Of a stretch of 64,000 nucleotides of DNA, positions 43,221-52,183 are shown one piece after another. Position numbers and translations under genes: made by a program. The stretch's first letter is position 1, and the number at the start of each line of letters is the position of its first letter. The DNA comes from Ardenticatenaceae bacterium. GTDB lineage: Bacteria > Chloroflexota > Anaerolineae > Promineifilales > Promineifilaceae. Location of the stretch: the NCBI GenBank assembly GCA_011525915.1, contig WYBM01000060.1:62001-126000 (forward strand), read 5' to 3'. The notes below the pieces were generated by a model. That model did not search any database. It worked only from the letters and a program-made list of their open reading frames with translations, and was not told the DNA's origin.

Positions 43221-44276
43221 CTAGGGGAAAGGCGACAATTTTTCAAAAACCGGGGTCATCTTCGGCTCTACCTCGTGGCAGGCCACCCAATGCCCCGGCT
43301 GTACTTCGCGCCAGGCGGGTTCCATTTGGGCGCAGTGGGGTTGGGCGATGGGGCAGCGTGTATGGAAACGACACCCGGACGGTGGGTTAAGGGGGCTGGG
43401 CACATCTCCTTGCAGCACAACACGCTGCCGCTGCCGTGCCGTTTTGGGGTCAGGCACAGGCACCGCCGAAAGCAGCGCCTGCGTGTAGGGGTGCAGCGGG
43501 CGATCATACAGGTCATCACTGGCGGCCAACTCCATGATCCGGCCCAGATACATCACCGCCACGCGGTCACAAATATGGCGTACCATGCTTAAATCATGGG
43601 CAATAAAGAGGTAAGTCAGGCCAAGCTGCACTTGCAGCTTTTGCAGTAGGTTAACAACCTGGGCCTGAATAGAGACGTCCAGTGCGGCAATGGGCTCATC
43701 ACAAACAATAAACAGCGGCTCAGAGGCCAGGGCTCGTGCAATGCCAATGCGCTGCCGCTGGCCACCAGAAAACTCATGGGGAAAACGGTTCACGTAACGG
43801 CCGCTCAACCCTACCAGTTCCAGCAGTTCAGCTACCCTGGCAGCGCGCGCCTTATTGTCAGCAGCGAGGCCATGGACCCGCAGGGGTTCACTCACAATGG
43901 CGTTGACCGTCCAGCGTGGGTTAAGCGAGGCAAATGGGTCTTGAAAGATCATTTGGGCTTTTCGCCGTAATTGTTTCCGGGCTTCTTTTGGGGCTTTGGC
44001 TACGTCTATACCGGCAATGCAAACGGTGCCGGCTGTAGGCTGGTAAAGACCCAGCATCGTGCGGCCCACAGTGCTTTTGCCACAGCCACTTTCGCCCACC
44101 AGACCCAAGGTTTCCCCTCGCTTGATAGTCATGGAAACACCATCGACTGCTTTTACATGGCCTACCGTGCGCCGGAAAACGCCTTTTTGCACGGGGAAAT
44201 GCTTTTTCAGGTCAGCCACTTCAATGAGAGTTTCAGCCAGCGACGGGGTGTTGTTTTTTCCATTTTCCTCGCTCAT
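43221..44276 (-). CDS. oligopeptide ABC transporter ATPase (OppF/DppF type), importer 2
   Basis: 351 residues from the ATG at 44276, overlapping the previous stop as ATGA. Walker A GESGCGKSTVG, FQDPFASLNPR, FSGGQRQRIGIARAL, VCDEPIAALDVS and FIAHDLSMV, plus the C-terminal GCRFHTRCPIAQPHC cysteine motif. Second ATPase of importer 2. Confidence 0.94.
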   Translation of the reverse strand: MSEENGKNNTPSLAETLIEVADLKKHFPVQKGVFRRTVGHVKAVDGVSMTIKRGETLGLVGESGCGKSTVGRTMLGLYQPTAGTVCIAGIDVAKAPKEARKQLRRKAQMIFQDPFASLNPRWTVNAIVSEPLRVHGLAADNKARAARVAELLELVGLSGRYVNRFPHEFSGGQRQRIGIARALASEPLFIVCDEPIAALDVSIQAQVVNLLQKLQVQLGLTYLFIAHDLSMVRHICDRVAVMYLGRIMELAASDDLYDRPLHPYTQALLSAVPVPDPKTARQRQRVVLQGDVPSPLNPPSGCRFHTRCPIAQPHCAQMEPAWREVQPGHWVACHEVEPKMTPVFEKLSPFP

Positions 44277-45271
44277 CGCGGTTCTCCTGTGGTTACGTCT
44301 ACCCAGCAGGCGGCTTTCTGGGTGGGGGTAATGGGCAGCAGTGGCGGCCGTTCCTGCTGACACTTTGCTATCACGTAGGGGCAGCGTGGGGCAAAAGGGC
44401 AGCCCGACGGTTCTACCAGCAAACTAGGCGGCGCGCCGGGAATAGCCTGAAGGTCATGACCGCGTTTCTGGTCTACGCGCGGCAGGGCAGCCAGCAAAGC
44501 CAGGGTGTAAGGGTGTGACGGCCGTTCATATAAACTATAGACATCCGCCGCCTCCACAATGGTGCCACCATACATGACAATAACCCGGTCAGCCATGCCG
44601 GCCACCACCCCCAGATCATGGGTGATCCAGATAAGCGCCATGCCCATCTTCTCTTTTATTTTTAATACCAGTTCCACAATTTGCGCCTGAATGGTGACAT
44701 CCAGCGCCGTTGTCGGCTCATCGGCAATGAGCAGCGTAGGGTTACAAGCCAGCATCATGGCAATCATCACCCGCTGCCGCATACCGCCAGAAAATTGGTG
44801 TGGATAATCCTTTAAGCGGCGGCCCGCATCGGGAATACCCACCAGTTCCAGCAGCGCTACTGCCCGATTTCCCGCCTGTTCATTGGTCAGACCATAATGC
44901 TTAATCAACGATTCTGTTAATTGCAGCCGCAGGCTCAATACCGGATTCAACGAAGTCATCGGATCCTGAAAGATCAAACCTATTTCCTGGCCGCGAATCT
45001 TCTCTAGATCGTCTTCGACCATCTGCAGCAGGTCACGCCCCCGGTAAATGGCCTGACCAGTGGTAATTTCTCCAGGCGGTATGGGAATCAACCCCAGAAT
45101 AGACATCATGCTCACTGACTTACCACTGCCACTTTCGCCCACCACCGCTACCGATTCACCTTCGTAAACCTGGTAAGTGATGCCGTTAACAGCATGGACC
45201 GTCCCTTCTGGTGTATGAAAGCGAACGCGCAGGTCGTTTACGTCTAAGATGAGATTGTTGGAAGTCTCCAT
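44273..45271 (-). CDS. oligopeptide ABC transporter ATPase (OppD/DppD type), importer 2
   Basis: 332 residues from the ATG at 45271, placed by GGTGGAG 8 bases upstream. Walker A GESGSGKSVSM, FQDPMTSLNPV, FSGGMRQRVMIAMML, IADEPTTALDVT, WITHDLGV, and the C-terminal CPFAPRCPYVIAKC. Follows the OppC-type permease by 15 bases. Confidence 0.94.
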   Translation of the reverse strand: METSNNLILDVNDLRVRFHTPEGTVHAVNGITYQVYEGESVAVVGESGSGKSVSMMSILGLIPIPPGEITTGQAIYRGRDLLQMVEDDLEKIRGQEIGLIFQDPMTSLNPVLSLRLQLTESLIKHYGLTNEQAGNRAVALLELVGIPDAGRRLKDYPHQFSGGMRQRVMIAMMLACNPTLLIADEPTTALDVTIQAQIVELVLKIKEKMGMALIWITHDLGVVAGMADRVIVMYGGTIVEAADVYSLYERPSHPYTLALLAALPRVDQKRGHDLQAIPGAPPSLLVEPSGCPFAPRCPYVIAKCQQERPPLLPITPTQKAACWVDVTTGEPR

Positions 45272-45286
45272 CAGTTTCTCCACCTG

Positions 45287-46234
45287 CTAGGCCAGACTAT
45301 GTGGATCTAGGGCATCCCGCAGGCCATCACCGACAAAGTTGATGCTGAGTACCGTTAGTAAGATGAACAGCCCAGGAAAGAACCAGAGCCAGGGAGCAGA
45401 TTCAATATAGGTACCGGCGCCGGTGATCATATTGCCCCAAGTAGCCGTAGGCGGCTGCACCCCCAACCCCAAAAAGCTAATATACGCCTCGTATAAAATG
45501 GCGCCACCTACGGCCAGAGTAGCAGCCACCACAATGGGGGCCACCACGTTGGGCAGAATATGGCGAAAGATGATCTGGCGGTTGGGTGTGCCCGTAGACC
45601 GGGCGGCCATGATAAAATCACGCTCTTTAAGCGACAAAAATTCAGCGCGGACGATCCGGGCCAGCCCCGGCCAGGTGGTCAGGCCAATGATGAGGATGAT
45701 GACCACCACACTACCACTGAAGGTACGGCCGAAGAAATCAATATTGGGCACCCTGCCGCCAAAGAACTTGGACATGACCAGCAACAAAAAGAGGGTAGGA
45801 ATGGCCAACATCGCTTCGGTGAGGCGCATCAACACGGCGTCCACCTTACCGCCATAAAAGCCGGCTGCCGCCCCCACCAGAATACCAATCACCAGTTCCA
45901 CGCTCACGGCCGTAAGGGCAATGAGCAGCGAAATTTGCGCCCCATAAATGGTGCGCGCCAGAATGTCCCGGCCCACCGTATCGGTGCCAAAAGGATGCTC
46001 CCAGGAAGGCGGTTGCAACCGAATGCCGGTATCGGTGGCATTGGCATAGGTTTCTGGGTAAAAAAAGGCACCTACCGTGGCATACAAAATCAGCGCGCCT
46101 AATATCCCCGCGCTGGCTATGGCCAGCCTGTGCCGCCGAAATCGCCGCCAGGCCATCTGTGTCAACGACAACGGGGGCGTCTCTAAGGCATCGGCCGAAA
46201 GATCAAGGGAAACAGGGGGTGAAGCAGCATCCAT
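45287..46234 (-). CDS. peptide ABC permease (OppC/DppC type), importer 2
   Basis: 315 residues. N-terminal span (IASAGILGALILYATVGAFF), short periplasmic loop ending HPFGTDTVGRDILARTIYGA, five further spans, EAA loop MAARSTGTPNRQIIFRHILP, and LGLGVQPPTATWGNMI. Lacks the long periplasmic insertion of its importer-1 counterpart. ATG with GGGAGAG upstream. Confidence 0.93.
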   Translation of the reverse strand: MDAASPPVSLDLSADALETPPLSLTQMAWRRFRRHRLAIASAGILGALILYATVGAFFYPETYANATDTGIRLQPPSWEHPFGTDTVGRDILARTIYGAQISLLIALTAVSVELVIGILVGAAAGFYGGKVDAVLMRLTEAMLAIPTLFLLLVMSKFFGGRVPNIDFFGRTFSGSVVVIILIIGLTTWPGLARIVRAEFLSLKERDFIMAARSTGTPNRQIIFRHILPNVVAPIVVAATLAVGGAILYEAYISFLGLGVQPPTATWGNMITGAGTYIESAPWLWFFPGLFILLTVLSINFVGDGLRDALDPHSLA

Positions 46235-46325
46235 CTTTTCTCTCCCATTTAGTGGGCATTACTAGTCCATACCAGGGTCTAAGTTCACCGGACCACCACG
46301 CTTTTTTAGCAAACGTAACAAACGG

Positions 46326-47360
46326 TCAATCATAACGAATACGCGGGTCCAGGGCGGCATACGCAATGTCAGTCAGCAGCTGCGCCAGGATGACGGCCAC
46401 CGCAAACAGAATGACAATGCCCATGACCACGGCCGTGTCTCCGCGCTGTAAATGGTCTAAAAACAACCGACCCATCCCCGGCCAGGCAAAGATCCGTTCC
46501 GTTACCACAGCCCCAGCCAACAAGATCGGCAAATCCAGGCCAATGAGGGTAACAATGGGTAATGAAGCATTACGTAAACCATGCTGGTAGGTAATATACC
46601 GTCGGCTTAACCCTTTAGCCTTCGCCGTACGCATGTAATCTTCATTCACCACTTCTAGCATGGTGCTGCGCACATACCGGCTGTACCGGGCCACGTCAAT
46701 AAAAGCAATGCTTAACACCGGCAAAATGAGATGCAAGGCTACCTGCCCGGTTGTCTTACCAACCTGTGGATCAAACATGCCATTGGCCGGTAAGTGCGGC
46801 AACCCCCAATTTTTGAACTGCACTGAAAAAATGTAAACACCGGCCAGGGCAATAAAAAAAATAGGCATGGAAAATCCCACAAAGGAAAGAGTGGTAACAA
46901 TATTATCGATCACTGAATATTGATGCAGCGCCGAATACATGCCAATAAGCAGTCCCAACGTTACAATGACCACCTGGGCGGTTACCGTCAGCATCAAGGT
47001 ATTGGGCAGGCGGTCCCAAATGATTTCCCCGGCCGTTTTGCCCCGTGTAACAATAGACATACCAAAGTCTCCGCGTAACACACCTAACCGCTGCCCCGCC
47101 GTCTCGGCCACGCCATCCCCATCTACGTCAATCATTGTCCAGTCATTGCCAGCCAGCCAGTAGAAATATTGTAGATAGATGGGCTTGTCCAGCCCAAGCT
47201 GCCGGGTTAACCGCTGTCTATCAGACGAGCGGGTGGCTTCACGCCCGCCCATGGTAGCCAGCGGGTCACCAATGTTCTGCATCAGGGCAAACAAGATAAG
47301 GCTGACAATAAATAATAATGGAATAGCCTGTAACAACCGGCGAATAATGTATTGAATCAT
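46326..47360 (-). CDS. peptide ABC permease (OppB/DppB type), importer 2
   Basis: 344 residues, begins MIQYIIRRLLQAIPLLFIVS, ends DIAYAALDPRIRYD; EAA loop RTAKAKGLSRRYITYQHGLR; six spans. Two large palindromes separate it from the binding-protein gene upstream in the transcript, which should lower permease relative to binding-protein expression. Confidence 0.93.
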   Translation of the reverse strand: MIQYIIRRLLQAIPLLFIVSLILFALMQNIGDPLATMGGREATRSSDRQRLTRQLGLDKPIYLQYFYWLAGNDWTMIDVDGDGVAETAGQRLGVLRGDFGMSIVTRGKTAGEIIWDRLPNTLMLTVTAQVVIVTLGLLIGMYSALHQYSVIDNIVTTLSFVGFSMPIFFIALAGVYIFSVQFKNWGLPHLPANGMFDPQVGKTTGQVALHLILPVLSIAFIDVARYSRYVRSTMLEVVNEDYMRTAKAKGLSRRYITYQHGLRNASLPIVTLIGLDLPILLAGAVVTERIFAWPGMGRLFLDHLQRGDTAVVMGIVILFAVAVILAQLLTDIAYAALDPRIRYD

Positions 47361-47377
47361 CTGGGGTTATCCGTTTT

Positions 47378-47418
47378 CGGTAAGCGGTAAGCAGCCATGG
47401 GCTGCTTACCGCTTACCG
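47378..47418. repeat. perfect 19-bp-arm hairpin
   Basis: CGGTAAGCGGTAAGCAGCC, three bases, then its exact complement. The arm is itself built from two GGTAAGC heptads, like the intergenic heptads at 3050. Located between binding-protein and permease genes. Confidence 0.8.
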
Positions 47419-47427
47419 TATCCTGAT

Positions 47428-47459
47428 GGCCGTTAAGCAACGGCCGTTGCTTAACGGCC
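47428..47459. repeat. 32-bp perfect palindrome centred on ACGGCCGT
   Basis: Half-site GGCCGTTAAGCAACGG, exactly self-complementary, ending at the base before the binding-protein stop codon on the minus strand. With the hairpin 10 bases away it forms a strong intercistronic barrier. Confidence 0.8.
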
Positions 47460-47460
47460 G

Positions 47461-49203
47461 TTATTTAGCTATATCCCATTCCGCAATGTTAAAAAAGGGC
47501 GTGGCGCCAGAAAGCTTCACATTTTCCAGACGGCCACTTAAAGCCCAGATGTCCGGATCTTGCCAGATACCCAACCAGTACACGTTTTCAAATATCATCT
47601 GGCTAATCTCATAGAAGGTTGCCTGACGTTCTTGCAGATCCACCTGCGTTTTCTGTTTTTGGAAAAGGGCATCCAGTGCTTCATCACATAGACCCTGAGT
47701 GTTGTTGCCATCTGGGAATTCGTCGCTGGGAATCTCGCTGCATAACCAGCGGCTGGTATCCGGATCAGGGAAGGCCGGGGCGTTTGACGACTCACAGATG
47801 TCAATTTCACCGGTAGCACAAGGACCGCCCTCACCATAGCTGGCAAAGAAAATGTCAGATGGGTAGCTGACAATATCCAGTTTAACGCCGATCTCGGCCA
47901 GTTGTTGCTGGGCCACCGCCTGGGTGTCCTGGCGGATCTCACGCGTGGTGGTGCCGTGGGTCAACACCAAATCCATGCCATCCTTATCCCGCACACCATC
48001 CCCATTGCTGTCTATCCAGCCGGCCTCATCCAGCAGGGCGTTGGCCGCATCAGGGTTATAAGGCCAGGGCGCCAGGTCTGCGGCCGCAAACGGGGAATTA
48101 TCCCAAAAAGTGGCTGCCGGTTGAGTCAGACCCAACAGTAAATCTTCATTCAACTTGAAACGGTCAAACCCCATAGCAATGGCCTGGCGCACGCGCATAT
48201 CTTGTAAGGCGGGGTGCGCTTTCTCATCCAGACGCATAAACCAGCCCTCATTGTAACCGGAAGTCACCGCACGGATCTCCACACCCGCGTCCTCCAACAT
48301 GGGTACGTCAGAATATGCAATGAACGTACCCAGGTCGCCTTCACCGGTTTGCAGGGCGGCTACCTGCCCGGCATCATCGGGCACAAAGCGGATAAAAATT
48401 TCATCAATGTTCGGCCGTGGACCATAATAATTATTGTTGCGTACAAAACGGGCAAAACTGCCAGATTCCCATTCGGCAAAAGTATACGGCCCGGCGCTGA
48501 CCGTCGGCGCCAGATTCCACTCGGCCGTATCCAGCGTTCCCTCGGCCTCATAAACGGGGCGCAAAACGTGTGCCGGGATGAGGTAAGTGTAAAGGGTCGC
48601 CAACCAGGGGACAAATGGCTCCTCAAAGGCGATCACCACCGTCTTTGCATCGGGGGCGGTGACACTGCTGATCAGGTCATAGGGATAGGTGGAGCCGACG
48701 ATGTTGTTGGGGTCTGTCACCATCTCATACGTGAACACAAAATCATCGGCAGTAATAGGTGTGCCATCTGACCAGACGATATCGTCGCGCAGGTTCAGGG
48801 TGATGGTGGTGCCGTCGTCAGAGATGCCGCCGTTTTCCACACTGGGAATTTCAGCGACTAACACGGGGCGAGGATTGTTACTTTCGTCAAAGTCCCAGGC
48901 CGCGGCGTTCCAGATTTGCTGAGTGATGGTGGAAAACCACATTTGTGTATACATGGGACTGAGCGAATCAAACTCTTGGGTGAAGATAAAAGTAGCCACT
49001 TTGCGGGGGCCGCCTTCAGTTGCGGTGTCCGTGGTATCGGCTGCTTCCGGCTCTTCTTCCGTCATGGTATCTGTCTCAGACACGGCCGTGTCTGAGGTTG
49101 TATCGGTCGTCTGGCTGCTGTCAGCAGGATCGGTCTGCGCGCCGCACGCAGCCAGCAGCAAGCCGAGCACTATAAGGGCCAGCAATATTGTTTTTGTTTT
49201 CAT
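47461..49203 (-). CDS. oligopeptide-binding lipoprotein, importer 2
   Basis: 580 residues from the ATG at 49203 with GGAGGAGAG upstream. Lipobox LLLAAC (Cys20), then an acidic Asp/Ser/Thr-rich linker (SSQTTDTTSDTAVSET), then a family 5 solute-binding domain (TFIFTQEFDSLSPMYTQMWF, TITLNLRDDIVWSDGTPITA, VRQAIAMGFDRF). The first 11 codons of the longer frame have no ribosome site. Feeds importer 2; sits directly after the secreted S51 protein, which could generate its ligand. Confidence 0.93.
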   Translation of the reverse strand: MKTKTILLALIVLGLLLAACGAQTDPADSSQTTDTTSDTAVSETDTMTEEEPEAADTTDTATEGGPRKVATFIFTQEFDSLSPMYTQMWFSTITQQIWNAAAWDFDESNNPRPVLVAEIPSVENGGISDDGTTITLNLRDDIVWSDGTPITADDFVFTYEMVTDPNNIVGSTYPYDLISSVTAPDAKTVVIAFEEPFVPWLATLYTYLIPAHVLRPVYEAEGTLDTAEWNLAPTVSAGPYTFAEWESGSFARFVRNNNYYGPRPNIDEIFIRFVPDDAGQVAALQTGEGDLGTFIAYSDVPMLEDAGVEIRAVTSGYNEGWFMRLDEKAHPALQDMRVRQAIAMGFDRFKLNEDLLLGLTQPAATFWDNSPFAAADLAPWPYNPDAANALLDEAGWIDSNGDGVRDKDGMDLVLTHGTTTREIRQDTQAVAQQQLAEIGVKLDIVSYPSDIFFASYGEGGPCATGEIDICESSNAPAFPDPDTSRWLCSEIPSDEFPDGNNTQGLCDEALDALFQKQKTQVDLQERQATFYEISQMIFENVYWLGIWQDPDIWALSGRLENVKLSGATPFFNIAEWDIAK

Positions 49204-49340
49204 ACTCTCCTCCAATGGATAGGTTTGAACCAACAAGCAGTAGCAGGATAATCATTTATTTTCTGGGCCGATGAACACCTCCTTTGTAGTTGATAAGTGA
49301 CCCGCCCAACATGCTGTAGATGCGGACAAACCGTTACACA

Positions 49341-51257
49341 TCAATCGTTGCGGACCAGGGGCAGATAAATGGCCAGCTCAGCCCCTGACGGCCGTTGTGT
49401 GGGCAGCCTATCACCGGGAGCGTAAGTATCAAGCAAAAGCCAGGTAGCAGCCATAACACCATTGGTGCCGGGGGCCAGCAGGCGGCTGTAACGGCCGTCT
49501 ATAACCATCACCGCACTTTCCCCCACAACCCGGCTGGTGGTACGGTTGATTTCCAGCGCCGTTCCCCGCGAGAGGCCAAAGGTAACAACTTCTGGATGGG
49601 CATAGACATGGCTGACCAGACGGCCGTAAAGATAATCATACATGACTCGGGGCTCAAACACCGTGCCGGGGATCAACCCCAGTCCGGGGTCAATACGTAC
49701 CCAATCTACCAGAAAGCTGTCGCTGGCTGCCACTTCCACGTCAGCTGGTACCGACTCATCACTCATCCAACTACCAACCGCGGCCGCAGCCGCCTTATCA
49801 AAAAGCAAAACACCACCCGCTTCCCACTTCTGGCGCAATATGGCGTCAATGCCGGCCGATTGTAAGGCAGCCACCTGCACAGCCATCTCCCGTTGATCAT
49901 CGCCAGTCACAAAGAGACTGCCAGCATTGTGCAGCAGAGCGGCCAGGTCTGTCAAATTAGTGGAGGCCGTCAGGGTTGTGGTTTGTACATTGGTGAGGCC
50001 CACAGCAGCCAGGTACTCTGCCCACAGGTTGGCGGCAGCCGCGGCGGCTGTGTCCGTCACATAACCGGCGGCCAGCACCACCACCGGCCCACCGGCCTGT
50101 TGCGCCAGGGCAGCAAAACGGGATGTTACCGTGCCGGTGGGCACTGTGGCCAGGTCTCCGGCCACAAGCAGTGTCCCCGTGACCGGCTGGCTGAGCAGCG
50201 CCAGCGTGCGGCTGGTGATGTCCGGGGCGCTGAGGTCCGTCGTGCCACTAACAATGGGCCGGCGGCTGTTTAGATCATAGCCATAAGGCCCTGCCGGTAA
50301 AAGGTGAAAGGCCACATTCTGGATGGAGAGTATCTGGCGCGGCCCGGTGTAAACGGCCGTAGCGGCCGCCTGGTAGGTCTCTTCATCTAAAATAACGCCC
50401 GCATACCAACCGGCTGTCTGGCTGACAACCTGGCCGCCTTCTACCACCACGCCGGTACCCCAATCTACCCCCAGGCCCACCTGCTGGCCTGGTTTTTGTT
50501 GTGTGGCTTGCAGCAGCCGCGGAATGCGCCCTCTTTCCAGGATATGCTGGTCAATAACGGCCGTTTCCAGCCCAAACCGCAGCCCACGTGTCATCTCTGC
50601 CGTGGCCCCATACCACAAATCGACGGCGCCGACCTCCAGGCCGTGCCAGGCATAGGCCCACTCGGCATACCCGGCAATCATATACCGGGATTGCACGGCC
50701 GCGCCAGCGCTCGTGCCGCCAAAAGGCATGCCCGCCTGATGCTGCAGTGCCAGGTTGTCTTCCGCCAGCGTATTGGCCAACACAAGCATGGCCACCTGCT
50801 GGTCACCACCCAGGTGGAAGATGCCATCCACCGTACCGTCAATTTGCCCGGCCAGCGCCGGGGTATCAGCATCGCCACGAACCTGAATATCAATCAGGTC
50901 AACGTCACATGTCTGTGATGGCTGGATGAGTGTGTTACAAGCCGATGTCAGGTTATTGACGCGCACCAGAGCATCGGCCAGGTTAACGGCTCGCTCTTGT
51001 TGGGTAATGGAAATGGGATCCGTGGCAAAGCTGGGGAACAGGACGCGCAGCTTGATGACATCATCACTGTCATAGGCTATAGCCTGTTCAACAAAGCGTT
51101 GCAGGGTAGCCGTCTGATAACTGGCACCAACGGGAACCAGGCTGCCAGGCGTGCCAGGGGCAGTAGCTCTAGCGGTATGGGTGGCCACGGCCATAACCCC
51201 CATAAGCGCCAGCCCTACTGCTGCCAGCAGGTAGGTGAGTCGCTGTGCTGTATTCAT
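49341..51257 (-). CDS. secreted tandem cyanophycinase-like (peptidase S51) protein
   Basis: 638 residues from the ATG at 51257 (GGAAGGAG upstream; the GTG two codons earlier sits on the ribosome site). Signal peptide, then two S51 units. Unit 1 (about 45-330) keeps the family marks GIFHLGGDQQV, nucleophile GGTSAGAA (Ser near 183) and VIDQHILERGRIPRLL, then GLGVDWGTGVVVEGG. Unit 2 (about 350-610) has the same order (GTLLVAGDL, LFVTGDDQ, GLGLIPGTVFEPR, GTALEINRTT) but AGGVLLFDKAAAAA replaces GGTSAGAA and the DQH motif is lost. So an active and an inactive copy are fused. Ends IYLPLVRND. Cyanophycinases split the Asp-Arg polymer into beta-Asp-Arg dipeptides; the neighbouring importer suits dipeptides. 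Substrate is inferred. Confidence 0.85.
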   Translation of the reverse strand: MNTAQRLTYLLAAVGLALMGVMAVATHTARATAPGTPGSLVPVGASYQTATLQRFVEQAIAYDSDDVIKLRVLFPSFATDPISITQQERAVNLADALVRVNNLTSACNTLIQPSQTCDVDLIDIQVRGDADTPALAGQIDGTVDGIFHLGGDQQVAMLVLANTLAEDNLALQHQAGMPFGGTSAGAAVQSRYMIAGYAEWAYAWHGLEVGAVDLWYGATAEMTRGLRFGLETAVIDQHILERGRIPRLLQATQQKPGQQVGLGVDWGTGVVVEGGQVVSQTAGWYAGVILDEETYQAAATAVYTGPRQILSIQNVAFHLLPAGPYGYDLNSRRPIVSGTTDLSAPDITSRTLALLSQPVTGTLLVAGDLATVPTGTVTSRFAALAQQAGGPVVVLAAGYVTDTAAAAAANLWAEYLAAVGLTNVQTTTLTASTNLTDLAALLHNAGSLFVTGDDQREMAVQVAALQSAGIDAILRQKWEAGGVLLFDKAAAAAVGSWMSDESVPADVEVAASDSFLVDWVRIDPGLGLIPGTVFEPRVMYDYLYGRLVSHVYAHPEVVTFGLSRGTALEINRTTSRVVGESAVMVIDGRYSRLLAPGTNGVMAATWLLLDTYAPGDRLPTQRPSGAELAIYLPLVRND

Positions 51258-51305
51258 CTTCACTCCTTCCCTCAGGGTTTACGTCAAAGACAAAACCAGA
51301 GAGCT

Positions 51306-52007
51306 TCATTTTTCCGCATCCTTACGCTCTGTTTCCACGGCGCGCAAGGCTGCAACAAATTCTTCACCGGCCATTCTGATATGATGCCGCACCAGTTGCT
51401 CCGCTTTATCTGTATCCCCGTTTTCCAGCGCATGAATAATGGCATCATGTTCGGCAATATCGGTGGCGTCACGCTCCGGCAGTGACCGGGAGGCGGTTTG
51501 GGCAAAATTACTCCATAACATGGTCGGAAAAGTAGACCACATCTGGTTTAATGTGCGCATCAAATAATCACGGCGGCTGGCAACAAAGACAGTCTGGTGA
51601 AACAGGCGGTTCAGCCGACGATATTCAGCTAGTTGTTCTGGAGCCAGGTTCTGTTGCATCTGCGCCTGCAAAGTGCGCAGTTGGCTAATTTCATTTGGGG
51701 TAATGTTTTGGGCTGCATACCGGGCGGCCATCCCTTCCAGGAAAGAACGATGGGTGTAAAGATCGGCTACATCATTAACTGAGAACTTGATAACACGCAC
51801 GCCGCGGTAGGGAACATGTTCCACCAACCCTTCAGCTGCCAACTCCTTGAGTGCTTCACGTACGGGCATCTGGCTAACGCCGAGCTGTTCCGCAATTTGC
51901 CGCTGGCGCATCCATTGACCAGGCCGAAATTGGCCTTCCAGAATGGCTGCACGAAGCCGGTCAGATACTACGTCATTCAATTGTTTATGGGCGTCTTGCA
52001 AACTCAT
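51306..52007 (-). CDS. GntR-family regulator, FadR/FCD type
   Basis: 233 residues. Winged helix at 8-75 (LRAAILEGQFRPGQWMRQRQ then IAEQLGVSQMPVREALKELA), then the all-helical FCD ligand domain (90-225) with the metal-site type residues in LNRLFHQTVF, AEHDAIIHALENGD and LVRHHI. FCD regulators sense organic acids and amino-acid derivatives. First gene of the leftward S51/importer-2 run, 48 bases before the S51 gene, so it is likely the local repressor responding to the breakdown product. Tandem heptamers stand 18 bases upstream. Confidence 0.92.
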   Translation of the reverse strand: MSLQDAHKQLNDVVSDRLRAAILEGQFRPGQWMRQRQIAEQLGVSQMPVREALKELAAEGLVEHVPYRGVRVIKFSVNDVADLYTHRSFLEGMAARYAAQNITPNEISQLRTLQAQMQQNLAPEQLAEYRRLNRLFHQTVFVASRRDYLMRTLNQMWSTFPTMLWSNFAQTASRSLPERDATDIAEHDAIIHALENGDTDKAEQLVRHHIRMAGEEFVAALRAVETERKDAEK

Positions 52008-52025
52008 GACGATCTTGTCAGGGTT

Positions 52026-52053
52026 GTGATATTTGATATGTGATATGTGATAT
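52026..52053. promoter_or_regulatory. four tandem heptamers (GTGATAT) upstream of the GntR gene
   Basis: GTGATAT, TTGATAT, GTGATAT, GTGATAT with no spacing. On the minus strand this is an ATATCAC array just ahead of the GntR start. Candidate operator array or a slippage-prone promoter spacer; it also borders the PBP gene on the right. Confidence 0.6.
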
Positions 52054-52183
52054 AATCTTGGATAGCGCTAGCATAACACAAAGTGGTTACGGCCGTCAAG
52101 CCCATTGGGCATCAAGCATTACCTACCACCGCAATTGCCGCCAGACACTTGCAACTTGGGCCTAAGCATATTAACATAACGGC

